Shown here piece by piece: positions 10,337 through 22,959 of a stretch of 64,000 bases of DNA (positions within the stretch are counted from its first letter, which is position 1; each line of letters begins with the position of its first letter). A program made the translations under genes and the position numbers. The stretch covers positions 80,832,645-80,896,644 of the forward strand of contig OW121853.1 in the NCBI GenBank assembly GCA_933228895.1, read 5' to 3'. The notes under the pieces are model-generated. The model had not been told where the DNA came from. It ran no database searches and worked only from the letters and a program-made list of their open reading frames with translations. The stretch comes from Platycnemis pennipes (taxonomy: Eukaryota > Arthropoda > Insecta > Odonata > Platycnemididae).

Positions 10337-12720
10337 TTATTTACATTGCATAAGATGTGAGTACAACCGCTTTTTAAACATATAAATGTTTTCAGAAGGC
10401 CTTATCCCATCAGGTAGTGAATTCCAAAATATACAAGATGATACATGAAAAGAATTACTGAACACATTTGTGCGGAAATTTGGTATTAATAATACCTCAG
10501 TATTACGTGTCAGCCGTTTATGCGTGTTAGCATTAAAGATAACGTTTTCAAACAACTAATTTGGACACTCAGTTTTAATTAGCTGGTATATTAACACATG
10601 TATTTGATATTCTCGACTCTTTTCTATCTTCAACCACCTGAGTGTATGATAATAGGGTGTAGCTTGTTTAAGAAACGGAATATTGAATATAAATCTTATT
10701 CCACAGCTTTGTAACCTCTGAAGTTGTTGATTTGAGCGTTGTAACATCACTACAGGCGAGAGAACAGTAATCAATATGAGGCATTATTAGGGTATTAAAC
10801 AATTTGATTCTCAGGGAAGCTGGAATTAGATCCTTGAATTGCTTAATCACATATGATATTTTATGTACTTTATTGGGAGTGTTTTTAATATGTTCATGCC
10901 AGGTTAATGTACGACTTCAACACTTGTTACTGCATTTGAATAGTCTCTGTCAACACCGTTAACATAGATTGTAGGTAACAGGTTAATTCCAATTGAATTG
11001 ATATATTGATATTGTGAGCTTTTAATAATGATGGCTTTAGTTTTTTTTTGCATTTAGCGTGATGAAGTTTTCAGAGCTCCATTTACATAAGGCCTGTATG
11101 TCTTCATTAACTACTTCTATTGCATAATGTATTTCATGAGGATGACAGCTGAAGTAAATTTTCAAATCATCAGCATAGAAGTGGCTACAATTAGAGTTTG
11201 CGTTAGGTAAAGATCTTATAAAATTGTAAACAGCAGAGGGCCAAGAATCGAACCCTGTGGAATGCCACATGGAACTCAAATAAAGGAGGACTGCTTTCTA
11301 TTGGGGCCCTTAACTGCTTGCATACGTTGAGATAGGTATGATTTAAACCATGACAGAGCTGACGTGAGTGCGAGAGACCCATTTTGCCTAACCGAAAAAG
11401 CAGAGTTCCATGATTCACCAAATTAAACGCCTTGGAAAAGTCAAAGAATACCATTATGGTGATTTTTTTATCAATTGATGTCCTAATGTTATCAGTAATT
11501 TTAATGAGTGCCATCTGGGTGATGTACCCTTTTCGGAACCCTGACTGATATTCGTCAAAAAAATTCCTTCAGGAAAGGTGTGACACTGTTTTTTTTATAT
11601 ACATGCCTCAAGAGATTTAGAAAGGGCATAGAGGATAGATATGAGACGAATATTAGACATTTCTTTTACAATGGCGGTTTTCTTAATGGGAAGAATTAGA
11701 GCATATTTCCATAGATCGGGAAATACTGAATACTTTAATGGACAATTGCAGATATTCAATAGCATAAGTGCTATAACAGAAAGTGTAGCCTTAATAAATT
11801 TTATACTGATTTCGTCCACCCCTATTGCATTTGATTTTATCATTATTAAATAGCGAAAAAATAACTCAGGAGTGAAGTGACCGAAGTATAACCTTTCACT
11901 AAAAAAGCCTTGTGACCGTTATCGTGTATGTGTTTGTAATTATTAACCACAGAAGATGATTTAATAAAATATATACTTAGTTCATCCAGGGAAAAGTTAA
12001 TATTAGTAGCAGTCCGACATGTCTTACCGAGACCAAGACGACGAATCTCATTCCATGTAGATTTAGCATCCCATTTATTAGAAAACTATTGACTGAAATA
12101 TTAGGACTTCGAGTTCCTTACATGATTTTTAACTCGGTTTCTTAACTGCTTGTATTTTTCATGAGCAGTAGTAATATTAGTACGTCTAGAGATTTTTAGA
12201 CGTAGCCGATCTCTTTTAGCCATAAGATCTTTTATACCGCTTGTAATCCAAGGGGCCGGTTTATGTTTAGGGCTTGTTATTCTCTTAATCGGCGCATGAA
12301 CGTTAAGAACGTGAAGAAAATGAGAATTAAAAATTTCCAGCATCTTGTTTACTAAGGGCATGTTCTTAAGAACGTTAAAAACTTGAAGAAAATGAGAATT
12401 AAAAATTTCCAGCTTCTTGTTTACCAATCAAGGGCATCAAAGTCATTCTTAAATCCTATTAAATCGAGTTTTTTAAAGTCTCTACATGAAAATTCCTGTG
12501 GAGTTTCCAAAGGTAATCAAAACTGATAGTTCATGTGGATCAAGTCATGCTCCGACAAAAAAGGAACAGGGTACTGCGAATATTCGATCAGTTTCTTAGG
12601 ATCATCAATTATGATCAAGTCAAATACTGTATTACTGCTAGGTAAATTATGTGTGGTTTTGAAAGGGACCAAACAGAGATTGCTACCATAGATTAGAAAT
12701 CGTATAATTGCTAATTATAG
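10337..12720 (-). pseudogene. LINE ORF2 remnant (endonuclease end, reverse transcriptase, C-terminus)
   Basis: Fragments in changing frames follow family order. First is an endonuclease end with FLSEHDLIHMN (about 12560). Next come a linker (APIKRITSPKHKPAPWITS, about 12290) and RT fingers (IGVDEISIKF, LILPIKK, 11595-11830). The DFSKAFNLVNH palm motif lies at about 11430 and HFYADDLKIYF, with the catalytic YADD intact, at about 11170. The thumb follows (LRIKLFNTLIMPHIDYCS, about 10800), then the C-terminal FWNSLPDGIR (about 10420). Several frameshifts and stops separate the pieces, so the element is dead. A 72-bp tandem duplication lies in the linker. Confidence 0.85.
12298..12426 (-). repeat. 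72-bp-period tandem duplication inside the LINE linker
   Basis: A 57-bp block starting GAACGTTAAGAACGTGAAG (12298) recurs at 12370 with about three differences. The period of 72 bp is 24 codons, so the frame is kept: LEIFNSHFLQVFNV is repeated as LEIFNSHFLHVLNV. Confidence 0.8.
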
Positions 12721-14692
12721 GAAACAAAGCTAAATATAATGTTAAAACAACTACAAATACAACATACGATAGATGACACGTACAGTTAACAAGTAGGAAA
12801 TATGTCCTATTCATGATCTCGATATTCGGATATGGTGCATGTTCAAAACATAAAAAATTAAATTAAAGAGAAAAATCAACAAAAAAAATGAAGACGTTGA
12901 TGATATTAATGCCACTATTCATATCAATACAGCCATGCCCGCATTTTAGAAGGGAAAAAATTCCTATTGTTTCCTACATAATGATCATATATACTAATGT
13001 ACATTTATTTCAATAAATTCTCAGAATCATTGATTTCAGACGAATTGTGTAAAAATGCCCTTCGCATTCTTTAAATACTCGTTTGTTAGAGACATCAGGA
13101 ATGTAATATGTGAATTAAATGATGTTTCACATTAAAGGCCATCGTTAGGTATCAGGAAACGCCTAGGGTAATAGGAGGTTAACATCCTAAAGACATCAAA
13201 CTCTGAGCATTCTCTTCCACCCACAGACATTTTAAAATTTAAAATATTTCAGTAACTCTAGAATTCCCCTCAAATAAATTGCAAATAAGAAAGCATATGG
13301 CGTAACATGAAATGGCTTTCCCATAATATTAGCTAGATTGCATCCTGCCACCCATCCCTAGCAGTATGCCTTTTAATGCCAGTGCGCATATACCACTGGT
13401 ATACGCGCACTTAGCACTATATTAATGTTATATATATCGATGCTATAGAAGCTTCAAAATCATGGCTCACCAATCTATCATCAAAAATTGCTATATAACG
13501 TAAAAAAGAGAAGAGGAATTTTTGCGACATTGTCTAATAAAATATTTTGAAGCCAGGGCAATTTAAAGTCCTGTTTTTCCACAACACTAAATGTTGGCGA
13601 GAAATAAATACACTCAACGGTAAAGAAGATTGTAATACTACGCCGTGTAAATTTCATTATCGTTAAAAAAAATGTGATTGCCACCATTGGAGGAAAGTAT
13701 AGCACTCTGCCATAGAAATTTCACTGTCCAAGAAAAAACAAAATTGAAATCGTAAGATATAAGAACAACCCTTGCTACTTACAGCCCAACTCCTGCATAA
13801 TGTATACGTTCCAAATAATATCTACATGTTACATATTCAGATCATTGTCTCACTGAACAGAAAGATAGATGCAATTGGAACAAGAAAACATTGAATACCC
13901 AAAGAAAGAGCAGAAACTGGAAAGCACTGCCAGTACGATTACCATTTGATCTAAATTAAAGGATCAAAGCCAAACAAATTTTTCTCTCAAATAGAAAGCA
14001 CGTTTGGATAACTAATACTTAGGGACACCGAAAAATGGTAAATAAAAATCATCAAAAGCGGTGTTTAAAATGACAAATGCGGTAAATAAAATCGTTTTAA
14101 AAAGGTGAAAGCTGTGTTAAATGTTGGAAAAAAGGAGTCTTAAAGGAAGGTTTTTTTAAAAATATTATTAATAAAGACTTCATACCAGTGTGAACAAACA
14201 GTTCATAGTCCATACATTTGAGATCCAATACAGAAGTTATGGCTACCCTACGCAACATAAAGAACACAGTAGGCAAAATTAAGTTAAAGGCAAATTAATG
14301 AGATAATGGTAATAACAATTACAGAGTGGAGTAGTGGACTGCAGGTAATGAAGTTCGATTCTTACGCCGTTTAAAATTTTTCTTTCAACCATTGAATAAA
14401 AAACTTTATCATCCTTCATTTCCAACCTTTGTGTGTGGATACTGACTTTTTTGTATTTCTATCGCTTCAACTAGATTTACAAATGCGTCACTCAAAAATA
14501 CACTGTAAAGTTAACTTAATGATTCCACGATTTAATTCTGTAATATAAATTTTTTCCAATCATTTCCTTCCGCCTAATTTAATTATTTTTTTTACTTATA
14601 ATTTGGCATGAAATTTCTGATAATTTACTTTTTTTAACAGCCTACTAGCATTACCCTAGGAATACAGCACGGCTGTATTCTTAGGTAGTGTT
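12721..14692. other. AT-rich stretch, no gene recognised
   Basis: No motif or boundary that I can support. A tRNA-like GTTCGATTC near 14352 lacks a usable A box and was not called. Confidence 0.45.
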
Positions 14693-15118
14693 AAGGATCG
14701 AACTCACGACTGGCAGTACACTAGCCCTCATTTTTAACAACTACGCTCTCATAGGTTCACGGGAATCTGGCGAATGTAGGTGACCCGCATGACGTTCGGC
14801 TTAATTTTTTCTCGCACATCCGGGCCTATGGAGAAAAAGTGCAATACGAGTATTTTTTTATTTTGTTTTCCTCGTTTGTGGCACGGAAAAAATCTTCTTC
14901 TCATTTCGTGACCCGAGTTACTTCACCTGTCCTTGTTGGTATCTACCATACGTGCATTCCATTCGCGGGGCGCATCGATCACGAGGCCGCGAGATGTTAA
15001 AATCTCCGATCCGGATCTGAATTTTTACTGTCTCGGGATATGATTTCAGTAGCGAATGAAATGAAACACCCGTGGTTCTTTGGATCCGACCCGACCATCC
15101 TTAATTTATGAGTGGTTC
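14693..15118 (-). repeat. Unclassified dispersed repeat, copy 1 of a direct pair
   Basis: It shares with 15236-15622, in the same order, GAATGTAGGTGACCCGCATG, CATTCCATTCGCGGGGCGC, the ATCTCCGATCCGGATC block and a final GGATCCGACCCGACCATCC-like end. On the minus strand a GAGTTCGATCC stretch resembles a tRNA B box. Mutual identity looks like roughly 70 percent by eye. The class (SINE-like or hAT MITE-like) is unresolved. Confidence 0.6.
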
Positions 15119-15235
15119 ATTTGTAAATCTAATTTAAACAACAAAATCTAATAGAGTGAGTATTCAGATGAAATGGTTTGAAATTGAATATGATAACATT
15201 TTCGATGCTGTGACTGAAAGAAAATATTAAACTGC

Positions 15236-15622
15236 GATTGGGATCGAACTTCGCACAGCACACTAGCTCTCGTTCATGGCTCTCGTTGTATGCCTGATCC
15301 CGGTGAATGTAGGCTACCCGCATGACATACTACGTATTTTTTTCCCGCGATACCGGGGTAATGGGGGAAAAAGTCATATTTCTTTATTTTGCTTCCAGTT
15401 GCACGTTGCAGTTGCAATTGCAATTTTCATCTAATTACGTGACCTTAGTTACTCATCCTCTTCTTGTCAATATCTACCGCACCTACATTCCATTCACGGG
15501 GCACTTCGATCGCTAAACCGCGAAAATTTAAAATCTACGATCCGGATCCGATTTTACTCCGTGTCTTTGGATCCGAATCCGGAACCGAGAAAAATGAAAT
15601 ATCCGATCCGGCCATCACTAAA
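15236..15622 (-). repeat. Unclassified dispersed repeat, copy 2 of a direct pair
   Basis: Second copy of the repeat at 14693-15118, same orientation. It has GTGAATGTAGGCTACCCGCA and CATTCCATTCACGGGGCAC. GGATCCGGATC-type motifs are denser here than in copy 1. The spacing between copies is about 540 bp. Confidence 0.6.
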
Positions 15623-15639
15623 GAAAATATTTCATGCTA

Positions 15640-15790
15640 CAAAAATTCGGCATTTGCAAAATATCTCAAATTTCGTTAAAAAAATCGCGTTTCAAAGAAG
15701 ACACGGTTAATTTCGCGATTAAACCCTAAAGTCGCTTATTTCGCGAATCCTGTCGCAAAAAACGTTTCGCGAAAATGTCATGTCCCTACT
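15640..15790 (-). repeat. Possible solo DNA-transposon end
   Basis: The right edge, read on the minus strand, begins AGTAGGGACATGACATTTTC and GCGAAACG. Further TTTCGCGA-type repeats follow inside, as in subterminal regions of hAT-like elements. No matching opposite end was found. Confidence 0.3.
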
Positions 15791-18700
15791 AATACTCTAT
15801 TCTTGTGATGATATTTCTGTATTAAGTGCATATACTGCGTTATTTTCAAGGCGGTCAAAAAATACAGGGATCGGCTTTTTATTTCTGGCAAAAAAATCTA
15901 ATAAACATCGTGATCAAGATATTATTTAATAGAGAAATGTTGCTTTTGCATTTAACCGAAGCCTAGAGGAAAATATCTGGCAAGCAGAAATTAAGGGTGT
16001 GGACTATTTTTCTCCGCAATTGCTATGGAGGGAACAAAACCGTTCATGGATTGATAATATGGAAAGCCGATCGTATTGACGGATGCAAGAGCTATGACTA
16101 CGATTCGGAACATCCGGCATCGGTAATATTGGAAGATCTTCTACGAAAATGCACGAAAATGCGTCAAATCTGAGACATTTTTGTAGATATCGCTCGATCT
16201 TTCTAACGGGTCGTTCCCCAAGAAAACATCTTGAATTCTGCGATGCGTATTATGGCTCGCAAAATTCCAGCGCGATACAAAGCAAGAGATCGAAGAAAAA
16301 AACAAGGTTGAGACGAATTTCAATCGGCAATAAAAATGCGATCGATACGCAGGGATGGTGGGGGGCGGAGGCGAGCATGAGGGGAAAAGTTGAACGTCTT
16401 TCTCCGCAGCGCCAAAAAGGAAAGAACTGGTGGGGAAGAGAGAGGCGGTTTTTTTCTGAGTGGTGTGGGGGACACATCGTGAGTGAATTCACGAAATCCG
16501 CCCCACTAAACCTTGAGCGGAGTGGTGCAGATTTCCTCTCAGCAGCCACACCCCACCCCCACACTCCCTTCTCGCCGCTTACGGTCGTCTCTGTTACCCC
16601 TAGGAAAACCGAAATCATTCCGCTCGAGGCGACATGAGTCAGGAGATAAAATTCCGTCCCTACTTCCTTGCCCTCTTCCCCACCCTTCCTCTCTCTCTTT
16701 CTCTTCAGATCCAAACCCGTCACTCCCTCTTTAACACTGCAGTCTCCACCTATTCTTAAGAAAACTTCTACCTCCTGCGTTGTTCATCTTCTTCAACCTT
16801 TTCCTTTCCTAATCCCATTCTTTATCAAAATAAATCATGTAATTTTTCGTTGGCTGCGGTGGTCACGTCGGCAGCCGTAAAAAAAGGTTGTTTCGTATCC
16901 TGGGATTGTTCTTTTATTGGGGTGAAGCATAACCTTATATTAGATTAGACTAATCGATATAAACTTAGCACCCAAAATACTAATGATATTGCTGATATTA
17001 TAAGCATACAGAAATTTTATCACTTTCACCACCTCTCTTCGTAACCTGTCATGCATCAAATCCAAAACCTTGTGTCACTTTATAACTTTAATCATAATGC
17101 TCGAAAACATTCTCCACCCATTCCCAAGTTTCCCTCACCCTTAATCTTCTCGCCCAACATCCGCATAGAAGGCGGATCGCCTTCAGCGTAAGTCGAGGAT
17201 GACCGCAATTTCCATTTCTCGACCACTACCCTCGTCGACCATCTCTGCTTTTTTTACAATATCCTGAGGGTAAAACGCTATTCCCAATCCGAGAATTTCA
17301 CCTAGCGGTGCGAATGACGACTCAAGTAAGGGTGCGTAGAAGGTAGGACTGGATGGAGCAAACAGAATCAATTTTTTTATCGGGTATGATTACGATGGAT
17401 AGAAAATTTTCAAAACATTTTCTTGAGCAAGGGCCAACAGACAAAAACCCACAATGAAATTCAAACGCTTCTGATGGTTCAAATATTTTTTAAAGATGTA
17501 TGTAATGTACGCTCAATACGCAAACATTTCTAAGGCATTGGGAATTTTAAAGGTGTGAATATATTAATGGTTTGTAACCCAATATCCTTGAGAATTTCAG
17601 GGATGATAGGGACATTGTTGCGAGCATAATTCCACTTTGATACGCAAGATGAAGAGATGGCCAACTTGAAGAGAAGTTAGGAGAGAGAAATTAAAAGAAT
17701 GTATCCGTATTAAGTGAAACATGGAAGAAATTAGGACAAAAAATTTACCGTCACCTAAATAAATAATGGAAATTTCAGCCAACGTAAGAATTAGTGTCGT
17801 CAGAACTTATTGCTAGCTGTGGTTTCTAAGAACGGAGGTTTTTCCGCCCATTGAATTTTCCGAAAGTTAATTTTCCCACAAGCTATGTGCATGATAAAAA
17901 AGTTTTCTCACCTTATAAATAAACAAAGTTCTCAAAGCCACAAGGTTAATGAGAAAAAAAGTAGTGAGAGAGTAAGATTCGGCTCAAAGAATCAAGAACT
18001 AAGCATGTACATGCCTTTGAGAAAATAATGAAAGCTTAAAGATGTGACAGAGCTGGAATATCTCTATGTGACACTCCGAGAAAAAATTTGTTTAATCAGA
18101 ATTACCAGCTTTCATCCTAAACCAGTAAGATATAGGAGTTGCTCAACGGGAAAAAAGGATTCGAATTCCCATGTTTATTCAAAACGAGAGAAATGGCCAA
18201 GAGGTAAGAGCGGCTAAAAAAGATATCACAAGAGCTTCCTCAGCATCTTCGCAGTGCAAAGAGCGAAAAAAATGTACGCTCTTCTTCCTATCATCAATCA
18301 ACACCGGTATATTTTTTTTCTTTGGTCAAGTCTGTTTCGGTGAAAGTAGAGTATTTCGGGAAAAACTACACAGAAACTCCTCACGCATTCGCATATTTGA
18401 GTATTTTGTGATAATATTTTCTTTCCAGGTATGTGTGAGAGGGTATTTTAATTAAAATCGAGGGAGGTACGGAAAAGGAAGGAAAAAAAAGATACCAAGG
18501 CCACTGCATCAGATTAATCCTCTCTTTCACTTGAAGCGAGTGCCCATGCGAGTGAAACACAAAGCCACTGGGGAAAGAAAGGAGAAGGGAAAGAAGAGAA
18601 CACGAGTATTCCCCCGACCTTGATGAAACGAATTACACCTAAACAATCTATACTTCAGCGCGGCACCAGGATTAAAGTTTTTCGCGGGAGAGTGGAAAAA

Positions 18701-19822
18701 AACGAGAGCGGGTAGATTGGAACCAAGCTAGGGGAGGGGGCGTGGATACTGGGGGGCTGGAAACCCCAGAATGAGGTAAGACGACGAGAAGGAGGGAAGG
18801 GAAAGAAACGAGAGAAAGGAGATGAAACTGGGTGGTTTACTCAACTCTAACCCGAAAACCCCTTCCACACCAGATCTCCTCCCACAAGGCCCCGTTCGCC
18901 CGCTATGCCACCATTATTCCCCTTCAACCCCACCCACTCTACCCCCATCATCAAGACCTCACCCCTCACTCTCAAGGGAGATAGAGAGCGAGAGAGAAGG
19001 AGAAAAAATATATAAAATCCTCCCTCCACTACCCATTCCCTCTCTCTTTCCCGCGGCTTCGCTCCTTCCAAAGTCCGCCCTGTAAACCGATCGAAATGTT
19101 CTCCTCAAAGTGTCCGGCCATTTCACTTTTGACTGCCATTCGCTTCAGAGACGGTGGATAGGCGAACGAGGGAAAAACTTATTGGACGGAGAAAAGGAGT
19201 TCGATGGTCCGAGAAGCGAAGCCGTAAGACCACCTCGATGAGACGACGGTCCATGGGCGTTTTTTCCCCGCCCTTAGCTTGCCCATACGATGTCTCCTAT
19301 TACTTCAACTACTACTCAATTTTACCATCTTGCTTTCCGTCCTTCCTTTCTATATGACTCGCGCTGCGGCTCACGCGAGGGATATGCAGCTTTTTGGTGA
19401 ATGACAGCGGGGATATGGAAAGAATATTGAGAAAAGGAAGAGAGAGAGGGAGGTATATGGAGGCACGAAGTGAATAAACGAGGAAAGATCGAAGCGAGCG
19501 GGCGACTGAGTGTTACGGGACCTGTGAGTACGTAGTGGTATAAAGTGGAGAGCATAAAATTATTCCACAACTTCATTCCTCACAAAGTACTTGTATTCTA
19601 ATGGAGTGGGGTCTAAGGCGAAAGGAGTGTAAAAGGCACCAAAAACTAGGGTCAAAAATTTTACAGCAAAACAAGTTCGACCAGAGCGTCGACAGAATCG
19701 CTTGATTATACACTCGGCACTAAATTATTTACCAAACATATTTCTTTACAAAAAAAAATTGTGTGTTAACCCGTAGTTTGCAAGGTCCCCCATGATTCCA
19801 AGTTATTTAAGCCTGGCTAGGT
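15791..19822. other. No recognisable gene; GC-richer block and purine/pyrimidine tracts
   Basis: At 16140-16730 long frames exist on both strands (162 and 157 codons) with no domain and strong composition bias, so I do not call a gene. It could be a promoter or 5' exon region. At 18470-19590 there are GA-rich and CT-rich tracts, including (GA)n near 18980. Confidence 0.35.
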
Positions 19823-19830
19823 AGGATATA

Positions 19831-20153
19831 CAGTGGCGTACCTAGAAATTTTTATTGGGGGACTAGGGGGGGCGCCATCTGCCTGATCTTCTGCATAGTG
19901 TAACCAAAATATTATTTTAATCCGTAGATTTTGAATGCTATAGTAGGCCTAATTAATTATTAGATGTATGCATCCTACAAATAGCCATATCAGATTTACA
20001 GTGAAAAATAGTCATAAACTTTTAGGCCTATGCAAAATTTGTTATGTGTCACGGATGAAAGAGCCTTCCTTTCCTTTGGTCTAGTCATACTAGAGTAAAA
20101 TGACGTAAGGGCGGGAGCCGGGCCCCTTTGGCCCCCCCGTGGGTGCGCCACTG
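19831..20153. mobile_element. hAT-type MITE (323 bp)
   Basis: Ends are CAGTGGCGTACC and the inverted GGTGCGCCACTG. Flanks are AGGATATA (19823-19830) and AGGATATG (20154-20161), an 8-bp target duplication with one mismatch. The CAGTGGCG terminus and 8-bp duplication are typical of hAT elements. No transposase is inside. The right terminal region overlaps a 98-codon minus-strand frame that I regard as chance. Confidence 0.85.
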
Positions 20154-20732
20154 AGGATATGAACCACGGTATCCTGATGTGGAATGCTACGCTCCTTGTT
20201 ATCGTAATATAACATAAAACTGTTGGAAACAGAACTTTCGAGAGCAGTTGCGGTAGTTAGCTTTATGAATAATAATAGACACATCTCATTGAAAAGGCTA
20301 AATGTTGATGCATATTTCTTTATTGCTACAAGGCTAAATTCTTTATTGATACATTTAACGTTAAATTTTCTGAGACATATTGCCAAATTCTAATGGAAAA
20401 TGACTATAGCGGGCTCCAATTTAGCTTCTAAATAAACAGCAAGAATAATACAGTGAAATGCAAATAAATTTATTAAAAATGAAAATGCACAAGGATGAAC
20501 GTATGTGCTTTTCACATTGCATTCTCACATTAAAGGCAACACATCAACTGCCATGCAAAAGAATCAAACTGGTTGTGAACAAATTTTTCAAAAATTTCGA
20601 AATCTTCAATGCTGTCAGAGGAATAAGTAGGTACTTTCCCACCTTTCAATTCAATAAGATTTAACTTTAGTAGGCTGAATTAAGGGAGTTCCATGTAAAT
20701 CGATAATACCTTAAACGTCATATTTCTCATCG

Positions 20733-21098
20733 TTAACGGCCAACGGCACATTTTGAATGTCTTGACCGGTCATGCTTTATGCCGCGGCCGAGGTATCCAG
20801 CCATTAATGCCGTGAATTTATACGACGGCTTCCAACGCCGTATGGCGTCCGCTAGCTGGGCCGTGGAGAAGAGTATCGCATAATCATCACTCCGTGTGAC
20901 CTCTTCCGGCTGAATCATGGGACACATTAATGGGTTCCTAAATAAGAAATAATGCGGGGCTTGAGCCAAGAATGTCCGCTCGAACACTTGAACTTCGCCA
21001 GACAGTGACCCTAAGGTTGGAGAGTGCGCAGTCACGCTGCCCACTTGGGTATTTGGGTCGGTTAATTTTAGGGCGACATTGTACCCTGATCCCCCCAC
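20733..21098 (-). other. Unidentified 121-codon reading frame
   Basis: An open frame in DNA that is less AT-rich than its surroundings, including PHYFLFRNPLMCPMIQPEE and FSTAQLADAIRRWKPSYKF. I do not recognise a domain, signal peptide or transposon motif. It could be a decayed repeat read in either direction or a genuine small gene. No splice sites or poly(A) signal support it. Confidence 0.2.
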
Positions 21099-21561
21099 AC
21101 ATATTCATCGGCTCGATATTATAGAGGAGAAGGCTGCTTCAAGACACGGCGAGGGGGAGGGGGGCAAAATGCTTGGAAACATTCAATCTAAGGGATAAGG
21201 CAACAAATAGCAGAAAATTCCGCAAAAACATTCCCAGAGGATTTTCCTACAGCTGAATTCCATATGATAATAATCAAGATGGACGAGTGACCTGTGACTT
21301 ATGGTACCGGAGTAGGCCGTTAGGTATTTCATTCTACAAGAGAGCTAAATATACAACGGTTTCTCTTTTTTCCGCTATTCTCTTGCATTTTCCTGTACTC
21401 TATTTATATATATCACTTCTATTTAATGATTATAACACTACTATGAAGATAATAATCATTTAGTCGCAAATATTTCGTGAATGCAAACGTAACATGTTTC
21501 CATAAATTATTAGCATTATGCCTCTTGATTACATGTAATTAGTGCATTTACAGCGATGTTT

Positions 21562-21615
21562 CACCCCTGCCACACACCCTCCAGGTGGTTCATAGGGTGT
21601 TATGTAGATTAAGAG
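21562..21615 (+). repeat. CR1/L2-like LINE 3' tail, solo
   Basis: CACCCCTGCCACACACCCTC, then GGTGG, AGGGTGTTATGTAGAT. This matches the tail of the LINE at 48.46-48.51 kb. No coding remnant was recognised upstream. Confidence 0.65.
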
Positions 21616-22246
21616 GTATGCTCTTCCTCGATTTTATTTTGTCACGAAACTTTATTTTTGTACAATACCATTATCCACTCATTTATATTGCATCTACTCC
21701 ATCTACTTCTCAAGGATACATCCGTTAGGGTAGGCTTTATACTGTCAAGTTAACGTCAACCATCAATTGATGCAAACATTATGGCAACGAGACATTTCCC
21801 GACACTCGGGTTATAAAATAATTCCGGCAAATTTTCAGTAGACAAAGTGAAGAGTAGGAAAGCGTATCAGCGCTCGCTTCCAAATTCAGGAAATATTTAA
21901 CCAGATACCATAAATACGGGGCTTTACGTTCGGACATCGAGTGGGCATAGAGTACCACTGTCAGGCCATAGAGTTACAGTCCCGAACAGATGGGGTGGAT
22001 TGCAAGAACGAGGCTCAAACCGTGGTTTAGACGGCGTCTTCATGAGCCGCGGCCTGGACGCGATCTTCCTTCCGCTTGCATAAACAAGGTTTCGTCGCGG
22101 TCTATGAAAACCGCGGCCTGTCGTTGTTGATTATGTGGCAACGCTGACTACTGTCATTTGTTTCCCGAAAAGCAATTGTAAGCTCCTTAGCAACGTAAAT
22201 AAACACCGTGAACTTCAGTTTGGATGCGTGTGAGTATCTAGTGAAA

Positions 22247-22500
22247 ATGTGCAGTGGACGAAACGAAAACTTTTCGCTGGAAGAGAAGCTGCTCCTGATT
22301 TCTATTATATCAGAGTATGTAATACTAGAGAGTAAGGCGTATTACGCGACCACGTTGGATAGGGAAAAGGAGGAATTGAAAGATATTTGTGGAAAGTATA
22401 ATGCCAACAACCCAAAAGTGTAATGCATTTCAATGAACTGGACTTTTATGCAAGGAAAGAAAACTTTTTAAAAGAAGCGAAGAATTTGTTTGTGAAGTGA
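22247..22500 (+). pseudogene. SANT/Myb-like accessory protein of Harbinger element, internally deleted
   Basis: From the ATG at 22247 the frame reads MCSGRNENFSLEEKLLLISI and continues to KEELKDICGKYNANNPKV. This is the first helices of the Myb/SANT-like DNA-binding domain that partners Harbinger transposases. A stop follows at 22423, just where the next helices should start. Immediately after, in another frame, MHFNELDFYARKENFLKEAK runs to a stop at 22500 and looks like the protein's C-terminus. The middle is missing, so the gene is a deletion derivative. AATAAA follows near 22637. Confidence 0.6.
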
Positions 22501-22959
22501 CTTAATTATCAAGGCAGTTAAGTTATTATTTTTGTGGCTGTAACCAGTTTATTCCTTATTTTTGTAGTTATATTTTTTGATTGTACGTCTTGTGATTATG
22601 TATGTGTCGAGTGAACATTAAACGCCAAAAAACTGAATAAATAACCCTATTTTCAACCTATTATTTGTACGCAGATTGAATAATATCCCTTTATATTGAC
22701 GTATGTCTGGGCAGGAAATTTTAATATGCGTGTAGTCTAGAGATTCAATGTCAGGGAAGTTGTTCCTAATAAAATTATGTATCTAATAAATCGATTAGTT
22801 CTGTGTTAACTCCATGCATTTTCCGAAAAGCACTAGCGAAAGTATTTAGAGGTTTTCCCCATAGGTTAACAGCTAAGAATGGGTAATTTCACTAAATTTG
22901 GAGCACGATTTTTAATCATCAATCAACTGTACAAACGCAACCTATTTATCGTTATTTTT

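Larger units (their letters stand above)
9915..12720 (-). mobile_element. Jockey/CR1-group LINE, 5'-truncated
   Basis: It runs on the minus strand from the end of an endonuclease domain (about 12.7 kb) through a reverse transcriptase to a 3' UTR. The UTR ends at GGGACAATAATGCCCTGGAA followed by AAATAAATATATCTATCTAT. A palindromic insert with a 12-bp duplication interrupts the UTR. The 5' portion (ORF1 and most of the endonuclease) is missing. Clade placement between jockey and CR1 is uncertain. Confidence 0.85.

Noticed and set aside
14335..14400. tRNA-like stretch with GTTCGATTC
   Set aside because: No convincing A box or SINE body around it.
16149..16723. Overlapping 162- and 157-codon frames on opposite strands
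   Set aside because: No domain, strong composition bias, and equal openness of both strands suggest chance in a GC-richer block.
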